39,105 nucleotides of DNA, taken from Pseudomonadota bacterium (GTDB taxonomy: Bacteria > Tectomicrobia > Entotheonellia > Entotheonellales > Entotheonellaceae). The notes beneath the pieces are model-generated. The model did no database searches, was not told where the DNA came from, and was given only the letters and a program-made list of their open reading frames with translations. The stretch is taken from assembly GCA_005777235.1 (NCBI GenBank), contig SXND01000277.1, positions 1 through 39,105 on the forward strand. Reading direction: 5' to 3'. A program made the translations under genes and the position numbers. Shown piece by piece: positions 24,169 to 32,619 of this stretch (position 1 is its first letter; each line of letters begins with the position of its first letter).

Positions 24169-24361
24169 CGCTGCAGCGGACAGCGCGCCAGGGGCGTGAG
24201 GCCAGCAGCAGCCCGGAAGCAGCGGCGCCAGGTGCGGCAGTGGGGCTGTATGCGCAGCGCTGCCGCGCTTCTGTTCCGGGAGGGCTCTGGCACCCAACGA
24301 GAGGGACCGGATGCAGGCGGCACTACCAACACGCGAGTTGTGCCTCCCGTTCGCAGTCCTT

Positions 24362-25573
24362 TCACTCCACCAGATAGAGGCAAAACGGCTGCCGCTCCGT
24401 CACCCAGGCCTGCTCGTCTGCTACGAGCGTAGCCTCCAGGTCCGCCGGCGTTGCGGCGGGATGATCGACCCATTCCCGGAGGAGAGCGCTGCCGCTGAGC
24501 AGATCAATAGCCAGGCGGTCAGTCTCATACTCATACGGGAAGTCGCGCCACAGCACGTAGTCCGGTGCCACCATGCGCAAGGCTTTGAAGAACAGCGCCA
24601 TGAGGCGAAAGGGCTTGAACGCCAGGTGCTGGTAGGCTGGAGTATCGACGTGAATGTGTAGGCCCTGACACAATTGGCCGACATACTTATGAAACGTCGG
24701 CTCGAAACAGCATGGCCGCAGTCCACAGCCCGCCAGCCAATCCGGCGCCAGCCGGCGCATGGTCTGGACCACGGCAGGCAGCGCCAGATCCGGTGCTCCG
24801 ACCACCTCCAGGGGCCGCGTCGTGCCCCGGCCTTCGGACAGGTGTGTGCCCTCCAGCATCACGGTCCCAGGAAAGCAGCGCGCCATGCCCAGTTGCGGTG
24901 CGTTGGGACTCGGGTTGACCCACGGCAGTTCGCCCACCGGCCAGCCATAGCCCGGGGCGCTGGTGGGGTCGTAGCCGGTCATCGGAATGACTTGGACATC
25001 AACCTGGAGCTGAAAATGCTGCACAAACCAGCGCGCTAACTCGCCGACCGTCAGGCCATAGCGCATGGGCAGCGGACTCGACCCGACAAAACTTTCCCAG
25101 CCTGGCCGTAGGCGCAGCCCTTCCACCGGGCGGCCAATGGGATTGGGGCGATCCAGCACCCACACGGCCTTGCCGTGCACCGCACTGGCTTCGAGCATGT
25201 AGAGCAAGGTGGTAATAAAGGTGTAAATGCGACAGCCAATATCCTGCAGATCCACCAGCAGCACATCAAACGTCTGCATCATCGCCGCCGTGGGTCGCCG
25301 CACGGCGCCGTAGAGACTATACACCGGGATGTGGTGCAGCGGATCAACATAGTCGTCCGATTCAATCATGTTATCCTGCTTGTCGCCGCGTAGCCCATGT
25401 TGCGGTCCAAAGGCTGTCACGACATGCAGATCCCCCAGGGCCATGAGGGCATCCAGGGCGTGCGTCAGGTCACGGGTCACCGACGCTGGGTGCGCCAGCA
25501 GCGCCACCCGCTTGCCGCGCAACGGCGTCCGTAACGTGGGCTCGGTGAGAAAACGTTCCAGGCCGAGTTGCAT
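24362..25573 (-). CDS. namZ: NamZ-like exo-beta-N-acetylmuramidase (DUF1343, GH171)
   Basis: 403 residues of the DUF1343 family, whose characterised member NamZ removes N-acetylmuramic acid from the non-reducing ends of peptidoglycan fragments. Family landmarks: V-A-L-L-A-H-P-A-S-V, F-G-P-Q-H-G-L-R-G near residue 59, P-V-Y-S-L-Y-G, D-V-L-L-V-D-L-Q-D-I-G-C-R-I-Y-T-F, V-L-D-R-P-N-P-I-G and L-S-E-G-R-G-T-T-R-P. No signal peptide is visible at the chosen start, so a cytoplasmic location is possible. The ATG at 25573 has AAGGAGA five bases upstream; the frame stays open to 25756 without homology. The released MurNAc could feed the AmgK-like kinase encoded at 4810-5868. Confidence 0.88.
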   Translation of the reverse strand: MQLGLERFLTEPTLRTPLRGKRVALLAHPASVTRDLTHALDALMALGDLHVVTAFGPQHGLRGDKQDNMIESDDYVDPLHHIPVYSLYGAVRRPTAAMMQTFDVLLVDLQDIGCRIYTFITTLLYMLEASAVHGKAVWVLDRPNPIGRPVEGLRLRPGWESFVGSSPLPMRYGLTVGELARWFVQHFQLQVDVQVIPMTGYDPTSAPGYGWPVGELPWVNPSPNAPQLGMARCFPGTVMLEGTHLSEGRGTTRPLEVVGAPDLALPAVVQTMRRLAPDWLAGCGLRPCCFEPTFHKYVGQLCQGLHIHVDTPAYQHLAFKPFRLMALFFKALRMVAPDYVLWRDFPYEYETDRLAIDLLSGSALLREWVDHPAATPADLEATLVADEQAWVTERQPFCLYLVE

Positions 25574-25770
25574 CGCGCTCTCCTTGCAACGAGGGGCAGA
25601 CGCCAATACCGCGCGCAGCGGCGTACCGACGCATGATACCGCAACCCTGTGTTCTGGCAAGAGTGGTCGTGACTTGCTGCCCCTAGGTAAATATGTTAGG
25701 GTCGGCAACCCAGAGGGCGTGTGGTGCACGCGGGGCAGGCCCGGATGGCAACGCAAGTAAGGGAACTGCT

Positions 25771-26409
25771 GTGGCAGATGTCTTAACGACTTTACGCGAT
25801 CTCATCAACGGTGGGCTCGTCGGCATTTTGGTCAAAGGGGGGTTGGTGATGATCCCCTTGCTCATTGCCTCGGTGCTCTCCCTTGCCGTTGTGCTGGAAC
25901 GTGCCTTCTTTTGGCGACGCTTACGTCACCAAGAGAACGACACGATTATTCTGCAGTTTGTCGAAGCCGGCAATGTCGAACAAGCCGAAAAAATCGCCCA
26001 TGACTCCGCCCATCCTGTGGTGCGCGTGTTGCTGGCTGGTCTGGAATATCGCCAGCTCTCGCCGGCCATCGCCATGGAAGCGGCGGCCCAAGCAGAGTTG
26101 CGGCGCGTCAAAGCCTATCTCCCCATGCTTGATACCATCATCACCCTGGCACCATTGCTTGGCCTCTTAGGCACCATCACCGGGATGATCAGTGCCTTCG
26201 GGATCGTCTCAGAGGCCGGCCTGGGCCAGCCCAACGCCATCACCGGGGGCATTGCCGAAGCGTTGATCGCCACCGCCTCGGGCATCTTTGTCGCCATTCT
26301 GACTCTCCTGCCCTACAACTACTTCCGCACCAAAGTCGAACATCTGACCGACCGCATGGAAGAACAAGCCACGCGCCTCGAACTGTTTCTCTGCCATCGA
26401 GGATCGTAG
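25771..26409 (+). CDS. exbB: MotA/TolQ/ExbB proton channel family protein
   Basis: 212 residues with three membrane segments: near residues 20-45 (G-L-V-M-I-P-L-L-I-A-S-V-L-S-L-A-V-V-L-E-R), and two after residue 120 (T-I-I-T-L-A-P-L-L-G-L-L-G-T-I-T-G-M-I and A-L-I-A-T-A-S-G-I-F-V-A). The L-G-L-L-G-T-I-T-G-M signature is that of ExbB/TolQ. It forms the proton channel with the ExbD-like protein two bases downstream, driving TonB- or Tol-type work across the envelope. GTG at 25771 is chosen because of the AAGGGA just upstream and because the family starts here; the frame is open to 25693. No tonB or tolA gene is adjacent. Confidence 0.9.
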   Translation: MADVLTTLRDLINGGLVGILVKGGLVMIPLLIASVLSLAVVLERAFFWRRLRHQENDTIILQFVEAGNVEQAEKIAHDSAHPVVRVLLAGLEYRQLSPAIAMEAAAQAELRRVKAYLPMLDTIITLAPLLGLLGTITGMISAFGIVSEAGLGQPNAITGGIAEALIATASGIFVAILTLLPYNYFRTKVEHLTDRMEEQATRLELFLCHRGS

Positions 26410-26411
26410 CC

Positions 26412-26828
26412 ATGCGCATCCGCCGGACCCCGCCGGAGAAGGCACGCATCGAAATCATCCCCATGATTGATGTGATTTTCTTTCTCCTGGTGTTTTTCAT
26501 GGTGTCAACGCTTTCCATGACGGTGAATCGTGCCCTGCCGGTCAACCTGCCCAGCGCCTCCACCTCCCAGAAGGACATGCGGGACAATGTCAGTCTCACG
26601 GTCACCCAGGACGGGAAAATGTTCCTCAATAAAGAGCCGGTGGACTTAAAGGACGTCGGGCAACGGGTCAAGGCCGCCCTGGGGAGCGATCCGCAGCTTA
26701 CCGTGGTGATCAACGCCGACGGGCAGGTGCTGCATAGCACCGTGGTCGATGTGCTGGACGAACTCCGTCAGGCTGGGGTGTCAGGGCTGGCGATAGCGGT
26801 CAAGGCCGCCAGGAAACCGGCAGGATAA
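26412..26828 (+). CDS. exbD: ExbD/TolR family protein
   Basis: 138 residues, one N-terminal membrane helix (I-P-M-I-D-V-I-F-F-L-L-V-F-F-M-V-S-T) with the essential membrane aspartate in M-I-D, then a periplasmic domain of the usual ExbD size ending in a K-A-A-R-K tail. It partners the preceding ExbB-like channel. The two-base gap shows tight co-translation, and the ankyrin gene follows 10 bases later. Which energised system it serves cannot be told from the window. Confidence 0.92.
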   Translation: MRIRRTPPEKARIEIIPMIDVIFFLLVFFMVSTLSMTVNRALPVNLPSASTSQKDMRDNVSLTVTQDGKMFLNKEPVDLKDVGQRVKAALGSDPQLTVVINADGQVLHSTVVDVLDELRQAGVSGLAIAVKAARKPAG

Positions 26829-26838
26829 GGATGGACGC

Positions 26839-27243
26839 ATGCTGGAAGGTCTGGCCCTTGGCCTGGTGCTGCTCGGCCTTGGAGCCATCATCGTGTTCTT
26901 GCGGCGGCGTCAAGGGCAACGCGCCCAGCAGGCCGGGCAGGCTCTGCTGCTGGCCACGGAAGGCGGGAATCTGGCCGAGATGCAGGCTTTCCTGCGGCGG
27001 GGAGCTGAAATCAATGCGCGCAATGCGCAAGGCTGGACCCCGCTGCACGTGGCGGCAGCGGGTGGGGATCCGGCAGTCGTGGCGCTCTTGCTGCAGCATG
27101 GGGCGGATGTGCAGGCGCAGTCGTATATCGGCACCACGCCGCTTGACACGGCTCTCAGCCGGGGGGGCAAAAAGGCAGTGACGGACTTACTGCGCGCGCA
27201 TGGAGCCCAGGCAACGAGCCCCTGGGACGATACGATCCTCTAA
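26839..27243 (+). CDS. Membrane-anchored ankyrin-repeat protein
   Basis: 134 residues. An N-terminal membrane helix (about 3-21) is followed by a basic stretch and then two to three ankyrin repeats: L-L-L-A-T-E-G-G-N-L-A-E-M-Q-A-F-L-R-R-G-A-E-I-N, G-W-T-P-L-H-V-A-A-A-G-G-D-P-A-V-V-A-L-L-L-Q-H-G, and a third I-G-T-T-P-L-D-T-A. The basic residues after the helix suggest the repeats face the cytoplasm. It is third in an exbB-exbD operon, an uncommon place for an ankyrin protein, and may connect the channel to a cytoplasmic partner. The role is inferred from position only. Its stop overlaps the convergent Nudix gene by four bases. Confidence 0.85.
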   Translation: MLEGLALGLVLLGLGAIIVFLRRRQGQRAQQAGQALLLATEGGNLAEMQAFLRRGAEINARNAQGWTPLHVAAAGGDPAVVALLLQHGADVQAQSYIGTTPLDTALSRGGKKAVTDLLRAHGAQATSPWDDTIL

Positions 27244-27731
27244 CCCACAAATAACATATACGGCGCGCCAGTCGCTTGGTTCGTCAGCGTCTGTGGCATC
27301 AGGAGGCGCTGATCCATGGCCAGGGCCCGGTGCGCAATCTCTACATTGATCGCCGGCACCTGCTCCAGGGCCTTGATTTCCTCCAAGCTAAAATACCCGG
27401 CACGATCCACTTCTTTCGCGTCTGGCGTCGGTTCGCCGCTGACCAGGCGTAGCCGCATGACGATATACAGGCTATTGCCACTGTCCACATCGTAGCGATT
27501 GCGCACCCCTAAGATGCCCTCGACCGCGGTAATCACGCCAGCTTCTTCCTCGACCTCCCGGATGACCGCTTGCTCAATCGTTTCGTCCGGTTCGATAAAA
27601 CCGCCGGGCACCTGCCAGTTGCCCCGACCGCGCCGCGAGGCACGCCGCACCAATAAGAGCCGACCCTGGTGCACAACGGCACCGCCTACTCCAACGTTAT
27701 AGCCCGTGTTATAGCGTGCCGGTGGTGGCAT
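27240..27731 (-). CDS. Nudix hydrolase
   Basis: 163 residues with a perfect Nudix box at 43-65: G, five residues, E, seven residues, R-E-V-E-E-E-A-G-V. The family hydrolyses nucleoside diphosphates linked to another moiety, using divalent metal bound by the box glutamates. A Y-N-T-G-Y-N-V-G-V-G-G-A-V-V opening and the G-N-W-Q-V-P-G-G loop place it with NUDIX enzymes acting on NDP-X or (d)NTP substrates; specificity cannot be given. It is 73 bases downstream of the dihydropyrimidinase on the same strand and may be co-transcribed with it. AAGG lies about six bases before the ATG. Confidence 0.92.
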   Translation of the reverse strand: MPPPARYNTGYNVGVGGAVVHQGRLLLVRRASRRGRGNWQVPGGFIEPDETIEQAVIREVEEEAGVITAVEGILGVRNRYDVDSGNSLYIVMRLRLVSGEPTPDAKEVDRAGYFSLEEIKALEQVPAINVEIAHRALAMDQRLLMPQTLTNQATGAPYMLFVG

Positions 27732-27804
27732 AGATGTCCTTACACAGCCTCGAGAGTAAGTAGGAAGGCTGATGGCAGCGCACCACCACCAGCCAACAAT
27801 CCTG

Positions 27805-29220
27805 TTAGAGCCTGGGGCGTGAGAGCAGATCCGAGTCGATCTTGCGCGGGATCAGCATGCCGCTACCCTGTACCCCAGCCAGACGACCATTCTCGACCAC
27901 AATTTTACCACGCAGCATGGTAAAGACCGGCCAGCCATGGACTTCCCAGCCTTCCCAGATACTGTAGTCGGTGATGTGGAAGTCCGACATGCTGAGGGTC
28001 TTATGGACGGTCGGGTCAATGAACACGATATCCGCATCGCTGCCCGGCGCCAGGGCGCCCTTGCGCGGGTAGAGGCCCAGTAAGCGGGCCGCGTTGGTGG
28101 ACGTGACATTGACAAAATGCTCCAGGGACATGCCGCGTTTGACCACGCCTTCCGTGTAGGTGATGCCCACACGGGTCTCGGCGCCATTGTGTCCACCGGT
28201 GACGTTCTCGATGGTCTTGCCTTCGACTTTGAGGGCATACGAGGTGCAATACTCATCCGTCGCCATGGTGTGGATATCGCCTTTGAGCAGACCCGTCCAC
28301 AGTGCCTGGCGGTCTTCCTCGGATTTGAGCGACGGATAGGTGTGGTATTTCATGCCGTCAGCCTTCTGGTAGTCATCCGCGGTAAAGGAGACGTAATTGT
28401 GCAAGGTCTCGCCATAGATCGGCAGGCCCTTGCCACGCGCTTCGCGAATGGCCTGCACGCCCTCTTTGGCGCTGACGTGCACAAAGTACACCGCGGCACC
28501 AGTCCACTCTGCCGCACGGATGATGCGCCGAAAGGATATATCTTCCGACATGTTGGTGTGCGCCTTGTGCATGTGCGTCCAGTCATACGTGCCCTGATTT
28601 TGCAGGCGCTGGTAGAGGAATTGTACCAGGTCATCGTCCTCGGCATGCACGATCATCAGGCCATTCGCGGCAGCGACTTCTTCCATCACCGCGGCCACAT
28701 GCCCCAGGCGAGCCATGCGGTCGTGGGTATTGGGACGGATGTTGGTGGTAAACACTTTGAAACTTGGGAAGCCCGCGTCAATCACCTGCGGAATCTGGGA
28801 GATCACTTCGCTGGGGATGTCCCCAAGCAGCATACAGTGATACGTGTAGTCGGCGTACGACTGGCCTTTCCAGCGACCATTGCGTTCTTCAATGGCCTGA
28901 AAGATGTCGCGTCCTGGCCCCTGAATGGCAAAATCGACTAGCGTCGTGGTGCCGCCAAACAGCGCGGCGCGGCTCACCTGATCCGGTGGCGCCGTCTCGG
29001 TGTTGGGATGCCCCATGATCGGTGCCGCCACGTGGGCATGCGGCTCAACACCGCCGGGAATGACGATCTTGCCACTGGCGTCGATCACCCGCCCGACCTG
29101 CTCAGTCAGCGCGCCCGGCTCGGCAATCGCGACGATTTTCTCGCCCTGTACGCCAATATCCCAGCCCCCCACTCCACCTGGAGTGACTACCTGACCACCG
29201 CGAATGATGTAATCGAGCAT
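27805..29220 (-). CDS. Dihydropyrimidinase/D-hydantoinase-family amidohydrolase
   Basis: 471 residues, cyclic amidohydrolase fold. Metal ligands are in place: His61 and His63 (E-P-H-A-H), the lysine to be carboxylated Lys155 (F-P-S-F-K-V-F), His192 (I-V-H-A-E-D), His248 (F-V-H-V-S-A-K) and Asp322 (M-A-T-D-E-Y). It should open hydantoin or dihydropyrimidine rings, in pyrimidine degradation or a related amide route. The usual N-terminal G-x-D-x-H is V-E-P-H here. ATG at 29220 is chosen for the GAGGGGG six bases upstream. No carbamoylase or dihydropyrimidine dehydrogenase is adjacent. Confidence 0.88.
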   Translation of the reverse strand: MLDYIIRGGQVVTPGGVGGWDIGVQGEKIVAIAEPGALTEQVGRVIDASGKIVIPGGVEPHAHVAAPIMGHPNTETAPPDQVSRAALFGGTTTLVDFAIQGPGRDIFQAIEERNGRWKGQSYADYTYHCMLLGDIPSEVISQIPQVIDAGFPSFKVFTTNIRPNTHDRMARLGHVAAVMEEVAAANGLMIVHAEDDDLVQFLYQRLQNQGTYDWTHMHKAHTNMSEDISFRRIIRAAEWTGAAVYFVHVSAKEGVQAIREARGKGLPIYGETLHNYVSFTADDYQKADGMKYHTYPSLKSEEDRQALWTGLLKGDIHTMATDEYCTSYALKVEGKTIENVTGGHNGAETRVGITYTEGVVKRGMSLEHFVNVTSTNAARLLGLYPRKGALAPGSDADIVFIDPTVHKTLSMSDFHITDYSIWEGWEVHGWPVFTMLRGKIVVENGRLAGVQGSGMLIPRKIDSDLLSRPRL

Positions 29221-29425
29221 GGCTGACCCCCTCATCTTCTCTCATAAAAAAACCCACGATGTGCAGCCGCTCGGCGTCATGCACACCGCGTTGGCTCCTT
29301 GCCGTACTGCGCGGCGGCAGTGTACCACGCACATCCACACGGCACCAGCGCGGTCCTTGACAGCCTGCCACGGCCACCCTACTCTGTGGCCTGGCATGCA
29401 CCCATGGTCTCGCAGGAGGTACGGT

Positions 29426-29986
29426 ATGGCGCTCCAGGTGGCCCGGCGTTTATTTACGGTCGATGAGTATCAGCAGATGGTGGAGAGCGGCATTCTGCAC
29501 GAGGATGACCGCGTGGAGCTGATTGCAGGGGAGATTCTGCAGATGGCGCCGATTGGCAGTCGACATGCTGGCTGTGTTAATCGACTCAATTACTATTTCG
29601 TTGGCCCTACGGCTGGGCAGGCCATCGTACACATCCAGAACCCGATTCGCCTCAGCCGCTACACCGAGCCCGAGCCGGATCTCGCGCTGCTCCGTTTTCG
29701 CCCTGATTTCTACGCCGCTGGCCACCCTGAACCACAGGATGTCCTATTGGTCGTGGAAGTGGCTGACAGCTCGGTGGGCTTTGACCGCGACACCAAAATG
29801 CCTCTGTATGCGCGCGCCGGCATTGTGGAAGCCTGGATGGTCCATCTGCCTGAGAGCCGTATCGAAGTGCACCGCCAACCCACGCCCACCGGCTACCGCG
29901 AGGTGACACAGTACATACGCGGCACGCGCCTCTCCCCGCTGGCGTTTCCTGCACTTGTCTTGGCCGTGGACGACATGCTGGGTTAG
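29426..29986 (+). CDS. Uma2 family (DUF820) restriction-endonuclease-like protein
   Basis: 186 residues of the Uma2/DUF820 family with a PD-(D/E)xK nuclease core: E-D-D-R-V-E-L-I-A-G-E-I near the N-terminus, the E-P-D-L-A-L-L strand with its catalytic Asp, and L-L-V-V-E-V-A-D-S-S-V-G-F-D-R-D-T-K with the Glu and Lys, then Y-A-R-A-G-I-V-E-A-W-M-V. The catalytic residues look intact. The family is abundant in some lineages, often in many dispersed copies, and its biological role is not established. The ATG at 29426 has AGGAGG seven bases upstream; upstream in-frame codons lack homology. It is divergent from the dihydropyrimidinase gene. Confidence 0.88.
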   Translation: MALQVARRLFTVDEYQQMVESGILHEDDRVELIAGEILQMAPIGSRHAGCVNRLNYYFVGPTAGQAIVHIQNPIRLSRYTEPEPDLALLRFRPDFYAAGHPEPQDVLLVVEVADSSVGFDRDTKMPLYARAGIVEAWMVHLPESRIEVHRQPTPTGYREVTQYIRGTRLSPLAFPALVLAVDDMLG

Positions 29987-30204
29987 GCGTTGGCCACGGT
30001 GCCAGCGTTTGCGCCGGTGTGCCGCCTGCCTCCTCAGTTGTGTTTCGAGCGGTAGCATGTTAAGGTCACTCGGCATTGTGACCAGAGACTCTAGACATGT
30101 GTTCGAGCGCTGATCAATGACGTCCCCGTCCTGCCGCGAGATATTCCTGATACCTGGCTGGTAGAGTCCCAGGCACCGACCTCAGCACCTCGCTAAGGAG
30201 CCTC

Positions 30205-30963
30205 ATGGCACCGCCCTTCGATGGCATCACGCTGGCGCGCTATACCACCAGACCCTATCCCTGCGGCTATTTGCCCACGGCCACCGCGCGTCTCGAGTAT
30301 CGTGTACTCCTCGACGTGACGGCGGCGCAGCACGAGGCGCTCTTGCAACGTGGCTGGCGCCGCTTCGGCCATGAATGGTTTCGTCCCGTATGTCCCGCAT
30401 GTATGGCTTGTCGCAGCCTGCGGCTCCCTCTCACGACCTTCACCCCCTCGCGCAGTCAGCGCCGGACGTTGCAACAGAATGCGGACATTGCTGTCGTCGT
30501 GCAGGCCCCGACGGTGACCGCCGAGCATATACGACTCTACAACGCCTACCACGCGGATATGCACCAGCGCCGGGGCTGGCCACGGCATACCATCAACCCT
30601 GCGACCTATGTGCAGCAGTATCTCGGGGCTTCCTGGGACTTTGCCTACGAATTCCTCTACTATGCCCACGGGCGTTTGCTCGGGGTGGGGCTGGCGGATA
30701 TCACCCCAACGGCACTCTCGAGTGTGTATTTTTTCCACGATCCTGCCTGGCGGCCCCACGCACCGGGGGTGTTTTCCGTGTTACAGCAACTGGCCTATGC
30801 TCAACGTCAGGGGTTGCAGTATCACTACCTGGGGTATTGGATCGCCGATTGCCCTTCAATGGCGTATAAAGCACAATATCGTCCGCACGAGCTGCTGGCC
30901 TGGTACCCTCCTGACGACATCGCTCCCGAGTGGCACGCGGTGCAGGACGCCCACGGGGCATAG
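30205..30963 (+). CDS. bpt: Bpt-type arginyl/leucyl-tRNA--protein transferase
   Basis: 252 residues of the ATE1/Bpt family, which adds leucine (Bpt) from aminoacyl-tRNA to proteins with N-terminal Asp or Glu, marking them for ClpS/ClpAP. Diagnostic parts: P-Y-P-C-G-Y-L-P near residue 16, R-P-V-C-P-A-C-M-A-C-R-S-L-R-L-P with its Cys cluster, F-T-P-S-R-S-Q-R-R, and Y-Y-L-G-Y-W-I-A-x-C-P-S-M-A-Y-K-A-Q-Y-R-P-H-E-L near the end (here H-Y-L-G-Y). CTAAGGAGCCTC precedes the ATG. No aat or clpS gene is adjacent. Leucyl specificity is inferred from the bacterial Bpt-like sequence. Confidence 0.9.
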   Translation: MAPPFDGITLARYTTRPYPCGYLPTATARLEYRVLLDVTAAQHEALLQRGWRRFGHEWFRPVCPACMACRSLRLPLTTFTPSRSQRRTLQQNADIAVVVQAPTVTAEHIRLYNAYHADMHQRRGWPRHTINPATYVQQYLGASWDFAYEFLYYAHGRLLGVGLADITPTALSSVYFFHDPAWRPHAPGVFSVLQQLAYAQRQGLQYHYLGYWIADCPSMAYKAQYRPHELLAWYPPDDIAPEWHAVQDAHGA

Positions 30964-31085
30964 GGTGAGAAGCGACGGCGAGGCGACAGGCCGCGGACAG
31001 CGGTGGGCGATAGATTGGTGTGGCGAAACAGTGTATGATGTAGGGGAGAGTCATGGACCTTCCGCGCCAACAGGAGATGCATGTT

Positions 31086-31733
31086 ATGAGTAAAAAAGGA
31101 CGGGCGATTTTTCTGGTGTACACTGACTTAAGCGACGCGAAGTATGAGGAAGAATTCAACGCCTGGTACAACACCGAGCATATCCCGGAATTGCTCTCGG
31201 TGCCTGGCATCCTGGACGCCGCCCGTTATGTGGCAGAGAAGGGCGGACCCAAGTACCTCGCGGCCTACGAGCTGGAGAGCGTGGACGTGATGCAGACCCC
31301 CGCCTTTACCAGTCGCCCGCGCACGCCCTGGGGACAGCGCATCGGCCCCTCCGCCATTGGCAAAAATCGGACGCGTATCGTAGGCGCGCAGATCTTCCCC
31401 GATGGTATCGAACACCCGGATCGTGGCATGGCGCCCGCCTTACAGATTGGCCGCATGTCTGTGCCTGAGAGCGCCGATGCCGAGTGGAACGCTTGGTACA
31501 ATGGCTCATACATTCCAGGATACCGCACCGTGCCTGGCGTCATTTATGCGCGGCGTTTTCGTGTGGTGGAAGGCAATGTAGGGTATACCACCGTGTATGA
31601 ATTTGAGCATGCGCAAGTCTCGGAAAGTACCGCGTGGAATCATCAACGCGCCAACTCCTCACCACACTCGGATCGCATGCGCGGTGTGATGACCATGGCC
31701 TCCGGCTCTCCTGGGGTGTATCGGCGTATTTGA
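31086..31733 (+). CDS. EthD-like protein with two tandem alpha/beta-barrel repeats
   Basis: 215 residues. Two halves carry the same signature: E-E-E-F-N-A-W-Y-N-T-E-H-I-P-E-L-L-S-V-P-G with A-A-R-Y near residue 20, and D-A-E-W-N-A-W-Y-N-G-S-Y-I-P with V-P-G and A-R-R-F near 135. This is the pattern of EthD/dimeric alpha-beta-barrel proteins such as those associated with ether- or polyketide-degrading oxidoreductases. The second half has replaced the T-E-H-I-P histidine with S-Y-I-P, so it may only be structural. The ATG at 31086 is preferred because an AGGAG lies nine bases upstream; ATGs at 31053 and 31077 are possible. The function is not known. Confidence 0.7.
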   Translation: MSKKGRAIFLVYTDLSDAKYEEEFNAWYNTEHIPELLSVPGILDAARYVAEKGGPKYLAAYELESVDVMQTPAFTSRPRTPWGQRIGPSAIGKNRTRIVGAQIFPDGIEHPDRGMAPALQIGRMSVPESADAEWNAWYNGSYIPGYRTVPGVIYARRFRVVEGNVGYTTVYEFEHAQVSESTAWNHQRANSSPHSDRMRGVMTMASGSPGVYRRI

Positions 31734-31790
31734 GTGGGGACAGTGCCTCACGCTGATGGCCAGACTCTACGGCGTGTGCTGTCAAGCGAC

Positions 31791-31826
31791 TCCTGGGAGC
31801 GCGGGCGGCTCGTCCGCTTCCCAGGA
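31791..31826. repeat. Dispersed palindromic repeat, copy 4 (short)
   Basis: TCCTGGGAGC at one end and GCTTCCCAGGA at the other, with GCGGGCGGCTCGTCCGC inside, form a nested hairpin. The outer arms match those of the copies at 19361, 22517 and 23141. It lies in the 260-base gap between the EthD-like and lpoB genes, which otherwise holds no gene. Confidence 0.6.
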
Positions 31827-31993
31827 AGAGAGCACGCGTCACGCTTTCCTGTTGCTGATGCCCCCTGGTTTCCCCCCTGGCATGTATCTCACCCGACAGG
31901 TTGTTGTATAGCCGAAGACTGCGTACGAGCCAACCACGATGCAGCAGGATGATGCCGGCAACCAAACACCTTGTGGACAGGAAGGAGATCCCC

Positions 31994-32560
31994 ATGCCGA
32001 GCGCCCGCCAGAGCCAGGAGTGCAGACTCATCCTTGGACTGCTGCTGTTCACCTTGACGGCCTGTGCGACGCACGTGCCACACGTACCGGCGGGGCGGCC
32101 TGATGACCGCAACGGTCAGTGGAATGATACGGATGCACGGGTGACAGCGGAGGCGCTGATCCAAGAGGCCCTCGATCACCCCTGGTCACAGCGTTTTGTC
32201 CAGGTCGATGGACGTAGGCCTGTGGTCATGGTCGGCACGGTGTTGAACCGTACCCATGAGCCGCTGAACACACAGGGCTTTGTCAAAGAGCTCGAACGCG
32301 CCTTGCAGCATTCGGAGCGGGTACAATCTGTGACGGATGCTGGACAGCGTCCTGCGATAGCGAAACCTGGGTCTCAGGAGGTGAAAGCCGATTTTGTCCT
32401 GCAGGGCACGATCAACGCCCTCGTCGACGAACTAGACAGCAAGCGAGCGATTTCTTACCAGGTGGATTTGGAACTTATTAATATTGCGAGTAATGTGAAG
32501 GTCTGGCTGGCGCAGAAGCAAATCAAAAAACTGGTGGAGCGTAGTAAGACGACCCTGTGA
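31994..32560 (+). CDS. lpoB: LpoB-like penicillin-binding protein activator lipoprotein
   Basis: 188 residues. The signal peptide ends in the lipobox L-T-A-C (Cys24 lipidated). The mature protein matches the LpoB/PilL-like family: G-Q-W-N-D-T-D-A-R, then P-V-V-M-V-G-T-V-L-N-R-T-H-E-P-L-N-T-Q-G-F-V-K-E-L-E-R-A-L, K-A-D-F-V-L-Q-G-T-I-N and V-D-L-E-L-I-N-I-x-S-N-V-K-V-W. LpoB spans the periplasm to stimulate PBP1b. Here it probably sits in the outer membrane. AAGGAG is six bases before the ATG. The EamA transporter gene follows 59 bases downstream on the same strand. Confidence 0.85.
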   Translation: MPSARQSQECRLILGLLLFTLTACATHVPHVPAGRPDDRNGQWNDTDARVTAEALIQEALDHPWSQRFVQVDGRRPVVMVGTVLNRTHEPLNTQGFVKELERALQHSERVQSVTDAGQRPAIAKPGSQEVKADFVLQGTINALVDELDSKRAISYQVDLELINIASNVKVWLAQKQIKKLVERSKTTL

Positions 32561-32619
32561 ACTCGTGTCCTGAGGAGTCGTAACGTCAATTGGTTGGAAA
32601 AAGGAGCCCCCAGGTTCCC

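Noticed and set aside
30105..30198. Open stretch reading R-A-L-I-N-D-V-P-V-L-P-R-D-I-P-D-T-W-L-V and ending at a TAA before bpt
   Set aside because: Composition looks coding-like, but there is no start codon after the preceding stop and I recognise no family. It could be a small-gene remnant but is not supportable.
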